A stretch of DNA of 64,000 nt from JAWPMT01 sp965267435 (GTDB lineage: Bacteria; Bacteroidota; Bacteroidia; Cytophagales; Cyclobacteriaceae). This document shows positions 45,499 to 53,800 of this stretch, piece by piece. Each line of letters starts with the position of its first letter. The stretch's first letter is position 1. The position numbers were made by a program, and so were the translations under genes. The notes under the pieces were generated by a model, which worked only from the letters and a program-made list of their open reading frames with translations, made no database searches and was not told the DNA's origin. The stretch covers positions 3,658,001 to 3,722,000 of the forward strand of contig OZ253960.1 of assembly GCA_965267435.1 (NCBI GenBank). Direction: 5' to 3'.

Positions 45499-45948
45499 TT
45501 ACTTTGCGGCGTCTACCAATTTTTGCCCTTCTTCCAGTGACCTCTCCATCAAGGCTTTGACGTCACTCATCTGCTTCAACTGACCTTCAAGGTATTGCTT
45601 TATTTCCTCGTCTGATCCACTGTAATCAGGGTCGAATTGTCGCATCCAGACCATCATGGATTGGAACGCTGAATCGGCGAGATTGGCTTGCTCAGTGTAC
45701 AGATCGGCTGCGGCCTGATCCTCAGCAGATTCGGCCAGCTCGCGAAGGGAATTACCCAGGGACCTTAGCGTGGCCTGATCCGGCATCACAGCATCATGTA
45801 ATGCCATTACCTCTTCCAGCAAGTCGCTATTACTCAATTCGGGCACTGGACCCGCTTCCTCCTCAGCGTTACTGGGGGCTTCGCGATTGGGAGGGCTGCA
45901 AGAAGCTACTATGACTAATCCAAAAAATAGCAAGAAAACACGTGTCAT
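45499..45948 (-). CDS. Small lipoprotein, helical, unknown function
   Basis: 149 residues. Lipobox VASC (Cys17). The mature part begins with a Glu/Pro-rich linker and continues as an acidic helical bundle with Met/Asp-rich helices (MALHDAVMPDQATL, MMVWMRQFDPDYSG). This layout recurs in Bacteroidota lipoproteins of unknown role. It overlaps the stop of the DUF3299 gene upstream by 4 bp, so the two are coupled, and it converges on the cytochrome gene (2 bp between stops). No enzyme motif. Confidence 0.75.
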   Translation of the reverse strand: MTRVFLLFFGLVIVASCSPPNREAPSNAEEEAGPVPELSNSDLLEEVMALHDAVMPDQATLRSLGNSLRELAESAEDQAAADLYTEQANLADSAFQSMMVWMRQFDPDYSGSDEEIKQYLEGQLKQMSDVKALMERSLEEGQKLVDAAK

Positions 45949-46382
45949 CTGATTTCAACTTTTGCGTCGCGTAATATAAACATTAACTCATTGGCGTCTT
46001 CGTTATTCAGCTCCAGCCGGCCCGTCACATTGACTGTCTTCGCCGTATAACGAATATCCTCCGCGAGAAATGCCTTGGCAACCGTCTCAGGTCCCCCAGA
46101 CCCGCAGAAGAAGCACGAGGCAATCGGCAGAGACGACACGATCACCTCATCCGGATTGAACAGCCCCTCGAATGGTATAATGTATCCAGGTAGCGTGATC
46201 TCTTTACCTTCCAGTTCCTGTATGCTTTCGCTGAACTTGGGAACATAAATCTCCCCATATTCATCCTGACTCTTTTCATAATCAACCTGCGCCAGGATCT
46301 TCCAGGTCTTATAATCGGGGTCTCCCTGTGCAGCTGCCAATATTGGCATTGAAATGATCAGATATACCAGCAATTTTTTCAT
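45945..46382 (-). CDS. DUF3299-like secreted protein
   Basis: 145 residues from the ATG at 46382; an ATG at 46457 would place 25 polar residues before the signal peptide. Signal ends at AAA before Gln. YVPKFSESIQELEGKEITLPGYIIPF and the Cys pair in ASCFFCGSGGPET are shared with the DUF3299 family, exported proteins often linked to metal handling. The Cys-rich motif could bind copper or heme-related metals, which would fit the SCO1 operon next door (inference). 4-bp overlap with the lipoprotein gene downstream. Confidence 0.78.
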   Translation of the reverse strand: MKKLLVYLIISMPILAAAQGDPDYKTWKILAQVDYEKSQDEYGEIYVPKFSESIQELEGKEITLPGYIIPFEGLFNPDEVIVSSLPIASCFFCGSGGPETVAKAFLAEDIRYTAKTVNVTGRLELNNEDANELMFILRDAKVEIR

Positions 46383-46700
46383 AACCTCAAATCTACAATC
46401 AAAATAGAAACGCCTTTTGTCCCAGGGAAGTTTGCCAAGAAATGGTCCACTTTCCACCGCTCATCCAATTGTTACTGGCCAGTCTCCTGATTCATAAGCT
46501 TTTAAAATGGCTACCAACCAACGGCCGCCGACAGGATTGCGCTTGCAGAAGGGTAGAAAAAAACCTAAATTCGTGCCAAATTGGTCTGAGCCCTGTATAA
46601 ATCACCCAACAATGCTGGCTAAGACGACCGCTGATCCAACTTACACTCGTAATTTTGCGGCAAACTGCCGGGCATGAGCATTGATTAATTGGTTCAGTAG
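46383..46700. other. Intergenic region between divergent DUF3299 and antiporter genes
   Basis: 318 bp without a supported gene. The right end carries the antiporter promoter candidate at 46650-46657. I see no tRNA-like cloverleaf, repeat or riboswitch-like conserved core. Confidence 0.5.
46650..46657 (+). promoter_or_regulatory. Candidate -7 box of the antiporter gene
   Basis: TAATTTTG matches TAnnTTTG exactly, 43 bp before the ATG at 46701. No TTTG at the -33 spacing is clear. Confidence 0.4.
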
Positions 46701-47966
46701 ATGAGTATTTTCGACATAATAGCTCTATTCATATTCCTTGCTGGGCTATTCATCTTTGTCAACACGTATTACCTGAAGCTGCCATCTTCCATTGGTTTGA
46801 TGATTTTGGCTTTGGCACTTTCTGTTGTCATCCTTGTACTGGGTAAGATAGTGCCAGCACTAAATGTCAGTGCTGTCGACCTGGAGGAGTACGATTATGC
46901 GGAGGTATTGTATCAGGTGGTGCTCAGCTTCATGCTCTTTTCAGGGGCGCTCAATATTGATTTCAGGCAGCTCGCACAGCAACGAACGCCCGTATTGATC
47001 CTTGCCACAACTGGTGTATTCCTCAGTACCGCCATCATCGGTACCCTGGTCCATTACACATTGGCCATGCTCGGGATAGAGCTAAACATCTACTATTGCC
47101 TGGTCTTTGGCGCGCTCATATCCCCAACTGATCCGATAGCGGTTACAAGATTCATCGAACGATTCAACCTCTCCAAAGACCTCGAAGTCAAGATCCGGGG
47201 AGAATCACTTTTCAATGATGGCGTTGCGGTGGTTTTGGCACTCACACTGCTTGATATTGCTCATGCTCAAGATGACCATGTGCTGACGATCTACGAGATC
47301 TTCTACATCTTCGGTGCGGAGATCTTCGGCGGCATATTCATCGGTCTATTCCTTGGCTATATTGGCTACAGGCTACTGCAGTATGTAGACAATGACCAGG
47401 TGGAAGCCGAGATCCTGATTACTTTGGCCATCGTGATGGTAGGCTCGCTGCTGGCTGATTTCATACACGTTTCCTCAAAGCAAGCCGCAGTAGTCATGGG
47501 ACTGGTGATTGGCAATGAGGGGAGAAGTACGCACGTCAGTAGTGCCGCGGGTGACTATGTCTTTAAGTTTTGGGCGCTACTCGAGGAGTCCCTTGCAGCC
47601 ATGCTGTTTGTCTTGATAGGGCTAGAAATGATCGTCATACCCTGGCGATTTGACTTCTTCGCGGCAGGGTTCTTTGCGGTGAACATTGTTTTACTGGGGC
47701 GATGGCTGAGTGTGTTCATCCCGATCAAGCTGATGTCAACCAGACGCGCTTTTGAAAAAAATACGATCTCAGTGTTGACGTGGGGCGCTTTGCGTGGAGG
47801 ATTACCCATTGCGCTCTCTATGTCCCTTCCTGACTTTGAAGGCAAAGACATCATCCTTACGATGACGTACATAGTTGTCGTCTGCTCAGTGCTCTATCAG
47901 GGACTCACTGTGCCCATACTCATGCGGGGATTTGCTGCGCCTGTAAAGAAGCGTCACTCCGAATAG
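46701..47966 (+). CDS. CPA1-family cation/proton antiporter
   Basis: 421 residues with about twelve hydrophobic segments. The paired catalytic motifs of CPA1 exchangers are present: ISPTDPIAVT (about 147-156) and GESLFNDGVAVVLAL (about 171-185), the ND providing the ion-binding Asp. Exchanges Na+ or K+ for H+ across the inner membrane for pH and salt balance, which suits a marine host. There is no C-terminal regulatory domain. Its 3' end overlaps the converging universal stress protein gene by 13 bp. Confidence 0.92.
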   Translation: MSIFDIIALFIFLAGLFIFVNTYYLKLPSSIGLMILALALSVVILVLGKIVPALNVSAVDLEEYDYAEVLYQVVLSFMLFSGALNIDFRQLAQQRTPVLILATTGVFLSTAIIGTLVHYTLAMLGIELNIYYCLVFGALISPTDPIAVTRFIERFNLSKDLEVKIRGESLFNDGVAVVLALTLLDIAHAQDDHVLTIYEIFYIFGAEIFGGIFIGLFLGYIGYRLLQYVDNDQVEAEILITLAIVMVGSLLADFIHVSSKQAAVVMGLVIGNEGRSTHVSSAAGDYVFKFWALLEESLAAMLFVLIGLEMIVIPWRFDFFAAGFFAVNIVLLGRWLSVFIPIKLMSTRRAFEKNTISVLTWGALRGGLPIALSMSLPDFEGKDIILTMTYIVVVCSVLYQGLTVPILMRGFAAPVKKRHSE

Positions 47967-48724
47967 AGAATCGACTTCGTCCAGATGGGCAGGTCGATCT
48001 CGTTGATCACCCCGCCACTGATGATGCCACCGAACAGACGTTCCAATCCTTGGCGATCGTGCGTGGCCATCGCCACCATATCCGCCTTGACCTCTTTGGC
48101 GAAATCGATGATTTCATGCACCTCATTGGTACCGCCTCTGGCGTTGACCGTATAGTTCCGAATGCCGTGTCTATCGGCAAATTGTCGCATACGCTTCTCG
48201 ACTTCAGTGGTTTTCACCAACCGGCTGTCGTGCACTTTTACCAGATGGATACTGGCATTCACCTGTTGCTGAATGGCCACGAGCTCCTCAATGATCTCTT
48301 CCTGCTCATTCCTGAGGTCAGTCGCAAAGGCTATCTTCTGCGTCGCCATCAGATCTGTGGGGCCTTTAATAGTGATTACAGGTGCCATAGCATGCTTGGC
48401 AACACTTTCTGCATTCGAGCCCAGGAAGAAGCTTTTCAGACCGTGGGCCCCCTTGCTTCCCATCACAATTAGGTCAGCTGGATAATGAATGACTTCCTCC
48501 ATGGGGTGGCCTTGCTTCACATAGCCCTCGATATGACCCTTGGTGAAGCCGGACAGACGGATTTGTTCTTTGATGCATCTCCTGGCCTCTGTGTCATCCT
48601 CCTTCTGGGTAATAACATGCAGCAAGGTGACTGTCGCGCCGGTTTGCTCCGCCATCCCAGCGGCAGCTACTAATGCGTAACGCGATTGATCTGAAAAATC
48701 GGTAGGTACTAAGATACGTTTCAT
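47954..48724 (-). CDS. Universal stress protein, tandem UspA domains
   Basis: 256 residues, two UspA folds. The first (1 to about 140) is complete: ILVPTDFSDQSRYAL, then MGSKGAHGLKSFFLGSNAESV with the G-x2-G-x9-G ATP-binding pattern. The second (about 148-256) is more degenerate at its N-terminus (ATDLRNEQEEI) but keeps MATHDRQGLERLFGG. Cytoplasmic, stress-related nucleotide binding. Tandem Usps often sit next to ion transporters; here it converges on the antiporter with overlapping ends. Confidence 0.9.
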   Translation of the reverse strand: MKRILVPTDFSDQSRYALVAAAGMAEQTGATVTLLHVITQKEDDTEARRCIKEQIRLSGFTKGHIEGYVKQGHPMEEVIHYPADLIVMGSKGAHGLKSFFLGSNAESVAKHAMAPVITIKGPTDLMATQKIAFATDLRNEQEEIIEELVAIQQQVNASIHLVKVHDSRLVKTTEVEKRMRQFADRHGIRNYTVNARGGTNEVHEIIDFAKEVKADMVAMATHDRQGLERLFGGIISGGVINEIDLPIWTKSILYSE

Positions 48725-48812
48725 GATGTCACACGTCTGGAAATGGGTTTCCCTCTCTAATTCAACGTATGTCTCTCAGAATCGGCTTATTTTTATCCCA
48801 AAATAACCAAAA

Positions 48813-49904
48813 GTGCGAATTATCATAGTGCTGATAGCGCTCGTCGGCCTGCTCTCTTGCTCGACCACCAACGAGAAGCAATCGACCGCCAAAAAGTCCC
48901 CGATCATTCGAAAAGCGAGCAAACTAATTTCTCCGAAGCGCAATACCACGGTGAAGTTTGGTGAGCCCGTAGATTTCGAGGTAGAAACAAGGGATGGATC
49001 GACTATTGACTCGATTCGACTCGAGTCGCCTACCGAAACCGTATCGTTCACAGAAACGAGCTTCGCATGGACACCGGAGCGCCCCAGAGCGGGGAATCCA
49101 AGCTTACGACTGATCGTCTATATCGGCGATAAGGAGGAAAGCCTCTATCCCAAGGTAAAATTCATTCCAGTGCAGGAGCCAAAGGAGTATTCTTATCGAG
49201 TGATCAACACCTTTCCCCACGAAGAGACTGCGTGGACTCAAGGCCTTTTTCTCGTCGGCGACACCCTGTTTGAGGGTACAGGCAGTGGATATACGGGCAA
49301 GGGGGGCACTTATGAGTCTGTGTTGCGAAAGATTGACCTGCGATCCGGTAGGATCCTCCAGGAAATCCAACTCGACAAAGACCTCTTTGGAGAGGGAATT
49401 GTTTTGCACGATGACAAGATCTTCCAGCTGACCTGGAGGGCACGCCAGGGCTTCGTATATGACCGGGATTTCAACAAACTACAAACCTTCCAATATCCAA
49501 CAGAGGGATGGGGGATCACCAATTACTCAGACAAGCTCATCATGAGCGATGGGTCGGAAAAGCTCTACGTGATCGACCCTGACAGCTTCGGCGAGGTGGA
49601 TCGATTGGAAGTCTATGACACACAAGGTGAAATTGACCAACTCAATGAACTGGAGATGATCAATGGCATCCTGTATGCCAATGTGTGGATGGAGGAGTTT
49701 CTCGTCATGATTGATCCTGCTTCCGGAGCAGTCACCGGCAAGATCGATTTGACGGGCCTGCTCGAAAAAAATGTAGATAAAGGACCTGATTACGTCCTGA
49801 ACGGAATAGCTTACGATGAACGCACCGGTCACCTGATCGTTACCGGCAAGCTCCACCCCTTATTGTTCGAACTAGAGATCATCGAAAAACCATCTTTAAA
49901 CTAA
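48813..49904 (+). CDS. Lipoprotein glutaminyl-peptide cyclotransferase (plant-type)
   Basis: 363 residues from a GTG start, needed to include the lipoprotein signal (LVGLLSC, Cys16). Residues about 20-120 form an extra beta-sandwich domain; about 125-363 are a five-bladed propeller of the glutamine cyclotransferase family: FPHEETAWTQGLF, GTGSGYTGKGGTYESV, FGEGIVLHDDKIFQLTW, NELEMINGILYANVW, DYVLNGIAYDERTGHLIVTGK. It turns N-terminal Gln of exported proteins into pyroglutamate. Many signal peptides in this window leave Gln as the first mature residue, so its substrates may be encoded around it. The SCP2 gene follows by 14 bp. Confidence 0.9.
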   Translation: MRIIIVLIALVGLLSCSTTNEKQSTAKKSPIIRKASKLISPKRNTTVKFGEPVDFEVETRDGSTIDSIRLESPTETVSFTETSFAWTPERPRAGNPSLRLIVYIGDKEESLYPKVKFIPVQEPKEYSYRVINTFPHEETAWTQGLFLVGDTLFEGTGSGYTGKGGTYESVLRKIDLRSGRILQEIQLDKDLFGEGIVLHDDKIFQLTWRARQGFVYDRDFNKLQTFQYPTEGWGITNYSDKLIMSDGSEKLYVIDPDSFGEVDRLEVYDTQGEIDQLNELEMINGILYANVWMEEFLVMIDPASGAVTGKIDLTGLLEKNVDKGPDYVLNGIAYDERTGHLIVTGKLHPLLFELEIIEKPSLN

Positions 49905-49918
49905 GCACCATTAATTAA

Positions 49919-50215
49919 ATGACACTTTCTGAAGCAACCGACAAGGTGAAGAAATTGGCTGAACTGCATGGCGGTAAACTCAAGGCCACGACAAAGTTTT
50001 TGTTCCCTGAGGGAGCCATTTATCTGGACGATACGGTCTCACCAACCTCAGTAAGCAATGACGACAAAGACGCCGACTGCACAATCAAAATAGACATTGA
50101 CAATTTCGACAAACTGATGTCGGGCAGTCTCAACCCTATGATGGCGCTCATGGCTGGCAAGATGAAAATCGACGGCGACAAGGGAGTGGCGATGAAGCTT
50201 TCCAGCATGTTCTGA
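49919..50215 (+). CDS. SCP2 sterol-carrier-domain protein
   Basis: 98 residues, a stand-alone SCP2 domain. Hallmarks are alternating strands (ATTKFLFPEGAIYLDD, ADCTIKIDIDNFDKLMSG) and the closing NPMMALMAGKMKIDGDKGVAMKL. Binds lipids or hydrophobic ligands in the cytoplasm. No signal peptide. It is the second gene of a unit with glutaminyl cyclase, a pairing with no known meaning. Stops of this gene and the PAP2 gene abut. Confidence 0.9.
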   Translation: MTLSEATDKVKKLAELHGGKLKATTKFLFPEGAIYLDDTVSPTSVSNDDKDADCTIKIDIDNFDKLMSGSLNPMMALMAGKMKIDGDKGVAMKLSSMF

Positions 50216-50851
50216 TCAAACGGATAACCCGAGGGAAATGCGATCCCTTTCCAGGGTTTTCCGAAAGAGTCCATAAACAAGGGTTCCGAGCGATACCCCA
50301 ATGAGGGACCCAATGGTAACATCTATCAGGAAGTGCTGCAAAAGGTAGATACGGCTGAAGGCTGTGGTGACCGCAACGAATAAGCCCGCCATGGCTACCC
50401 AGCCGGTGCGCACATAAAGCAAAAAGAAGGTCGCTATGGCAAACACTGTCATGGAGTGGCCAGACGGAAAGGCATGGTGCCCATGCACTGTGACCCCCTC
50501 GATGAAGTCCAGCGGTACGCCTAACTGTTCGAAATAAACTTTTGGGCGTGGCGTCCCCCTGAATACTCCCCTTTTGAGCACCGCACTAACTAGCAACTGA
50601 GCGACCCCAAGGAGGAGGAGCACCAACCCGCTCCGCCAGCGTAGGAGAAGCATTGCTATTACCGCGACAGAAAAAAACCAGCCGTCGCCGAAGTGGGTCC
50701 AGATGGGCATGACCGCATCCAGCGAAGCCAGACGTTGGCCATTCACCCATAGCACGGTGTCACCATGTGCTCCTGAAAAATAGATGATGAGGAAAAAGAC
50801 CAGAAGAGTGGCGTACGCCTTGGCCGTCCTCAGGACCAGGCGCGTACTCAT
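50216..50851 (-). CDS. PAP2-family membrane phosphatase
   Basis: 211 residues, about six hydrophobic segments. The three PAP2 motifs are present: LKRGVFRGTPRP (Lys and RP spaced two residues wider than the usual K-x6-RP), FPSGHSMTVF, and SRIYLLQHFLIDV, supplying the catalytic His pair. Dephosphorylates lipid phosphates such as undecaprenyl diphosphate or phosphatidate at the periplasmic face. Three bases separate it from the start-side neighbour porU2-like gene, so it is probably the last gene of that operon. Confidence 0.9.
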   Translation of the reverse strand: MSTRLVLRTAKAYATLLVFFLIIYFSGAHGDTVLWVNGQRLASLDAVMPIWTHFGDGWFFSVAVIAMLLLRWRSGLVLLLLGVAQLLVSAVLKRGVFRGTPRPKVYFEQLGVPLDFIEGVTVHGHHAFPSGHSMTVFAIATFFLLYVRTGWVAMAGLFVAVTTAFSRIYLLQHFLIDVTIGSLIGVSLGTLVYGLFRKTLERDRISLGLSV

Positions 50852-50854
50852 CGC

Positions 50855-53800
50855 TTACCGCAATAGATACAGCTTACCATAGCCATTTTTGAAGGCCTGG
50901 TCCGCTGCGGTACCCCGATTCTTAACTTCTTCTCCATTGATTTTGGTAATGACCCGGTAAAAATACACGCCATTGGCAAGTTGATCACCATATTCGTCGC
51001 GACCGTCCCAGGCATACTGGGTGATATTGTTGCCGATACGTATGGGACCTATCTCATCCTGCAGTATTTCGCGTACGACCCTACCGCTTACTGTCATGAT
51101 CTGTATTTTGATTTCATCGGGCACCTCTGCGCCCGTGAGTGTGAAAACAAAACGTGTGCTTGTCGAAAATGGATTGGGATACGGAAAAAATCGAGTGATA
51201 CTCGACTCATTGACTACCTCAAAAGTGATCTCATAGGGCTGACTCCCAGGGGCATTGCCCGATGCATCCGTGGCCTCCACCCTCAATGCGTACCGATTGT
51301 CTTCCAGAGGTCCTGGCTCATACTGGATGGTAAAATCCTCACCGTCGGTGGCGGGGGTGTAGTTCATCTGTGTGCTCGTAAATGGGATCCGCTCAAACGA
51401 ACCATCATCACCGGTCCTTAGATAAACTGATATACCGGTTGTGTCCTCCTTTGTCAACACAGTGTTTTGGTCCTTGAGCAAGATGTTGATCATCGGACGC
51501 GGAGAAACAAGATCACCGTTGAGGATATAGGCACCGTCGAAGGTCACATCGAGAATAGGGTTAACCCGGTCCGGCTCGACACGCGCATAGCTCGACAGAT
51601 TCAGGGCATTGTTGACCTGGTAGATCTCTGGCTCAACAGGGTTCATCCGCACCCGGAGATCGAATTCGCCAAGACGCCCAATCGTGCCCTCCTTGACGGC
51701 GAAGGTGATCGTATCACCAGAGGCCGGTCCCATAATATTTTGTGTAACCTGAAACTCCGATCCTGACTCCAATTCACGGAAGGTGGCGGTCATCATGACC
51801 GTATCCGCGAAGTCGGTATTCGAGTAGTTGTAGAAGCTTATATCGGCCTCAAGCGAATCCCCTTCCTGCAGCAAGAGCATTTGGGTTTCCTCCGGGATGA
51901 CGACCATACCGTCTGGAGGTGTCTCGTAATACATTCGCCAGTAATTGAACTGCGGAGGTGTGAGTCCACTTTCATCATTGAAAATAGCCTCCAGGCGCAG
52001 GCTCGGATACTCCTCAGCGTCGATTGCGGAAATGTCAATTTCTTCGCTCCTCCCCTGGGTGAATTGGATCACTTCCTGACCTGAAGTATTGATGCCGTAT
52101 ACATTAATAGTGATGTTGTCGGTGGGGTCATCATCCAAAGAATAATCAAAGCGCCACCAATCCGTGGCAGGCCCTATGGGCTGCGTGATCAGCCTCCCGG
52201 AGGTATATCGTCCAGTGGCCTCGCCAGCGAAGGTCAGCAATTGCTCACGAACAGGAAGCCCCGTCGCATTGGTCGTTATACTTGTCGCAGTACCAGGACT
52301 AGTACCCTTTTCTCCAAAGAAGATAACCGGCTGTCCGTCGGTGAGCCCCTCTATGATCGACGAATTGATCCCCACTTCCGAGAACTTGTTCAACAATTGC
52401 GCATCCCAGTTGGAATAGGTGTTCTCACCGATGGTGAACAATAGCAGCTGATCCCCCTCAGCCATGTTGTCGATGAGTTGCTCCATCCACCGCTGCTCAT
52501 CGAGCATATCTGACTCCACGAAGTTATGGATCAGTTGGGGCGTGCGCCCACAAATAAGCGGGTTCCTATTAGGTGACTGATCAAAGGTGATGGGAAAATA
52601 GGGATTGCTCGTTTGGCGATCGAAGGCAATCGCATTGAAAGTATTCGTGCGGCAGGCGGGATCTGACGGGTTTGCTGTTGTGATCAAGTCGACATTATTG
52701 ACAAGCACCCGGATGTCCTCATACACCAACTCCGCATTGTCCGGGCCGAAGATCTCAAGTATGATGCCGTTTGAAGTCTCCTGAAACTCCCATGTTCCGG
52801 TGGACGCGTTGTAGCTGATACCGTCCAGCGTAGATGACAGGCGTTGTTCGATATGAAACTGGCCCCAGCCCCCTGTTGTATCTTCTGGGAGATAGGTGAA
52901 GGTACTTTCCGTCCAAATCGTATCCTCCGCTTCTGAAGGTTCCGCAAATCGGGTCCTCCAAAATATCGTCGATGAGTCAGGAAGCGCACTGAGATCCAAG
53001 GAAGACGACAGCAGCCCGGTGCCAGACTGTGTTTGATTGGTCCAAAACGGAGAATCATAAGAGGAAGTCGTGTCTACTTCCAGCTGATAGGGTCTCTCTG
53101 TGACCATCGCACCAAACGGCTGCCACACAAGCTCCGTGGCAGATTCACTGACAATCCCCTGGTCAATGGGGAAAAGTTGTACCGTGTTGCCCGAGGAAAT
53201 GTAAATATCCAGGGTGACCTGGTTGTTGGTCTCGTTGATTTCGGGAATGTTATTGTCGGGATCCAACTGAACATCCAGCAAATGATTGCCGGCGACATTG
53301 TCGGTCACATCAATCGGCACAAATATGGTCAGTGTGTCGGTATACAAGACGCGCTCAAATGTCTCACGTAAATTGACCACCCGGCCATCTGGTAACGTCT
53401 GATTAATGGCCACCTCTAAGGGCTGTAGCATCGTCCGGCCAAAATTTCGGACAATGAGTTCGACTTTGAAAGAATCCTGTGTCGCCAATATCTGCGATCC
53501 GGCAATAGAAGTTGCTGTTACTGAGCCAGCATTGATCTCATAGTCCGGATTGGGCGCAGCGAAAGCCAAATTGGCCGGGTCACCTTGCAGGACCATCGGA
53601 TATACCTGCGCCTGGGCGGACTTGTCTACGAAGGATTCGAAGTACCTCCGACCCGCCTCGACCGTGATCTCCCCCAATGTCTGGCCATAAGTTGTACTGT
53701 CAGCATAGGCCACCTCGTAAAAAAGCCTCGAATAGCGGTTGAGGGACGTAGACAGGGCGAGGTCTGTGTGCGCTATAAAATTGGTTGCCCCCTTGTCTCG

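Noticed and set aside
46383..46700. tRNA or small RNA gene in the 318-bp gap
   Set aside because: No cloverleaf pattern, CCA end or T-loop GTTCGA motif was seen, and no terminator hairpin.
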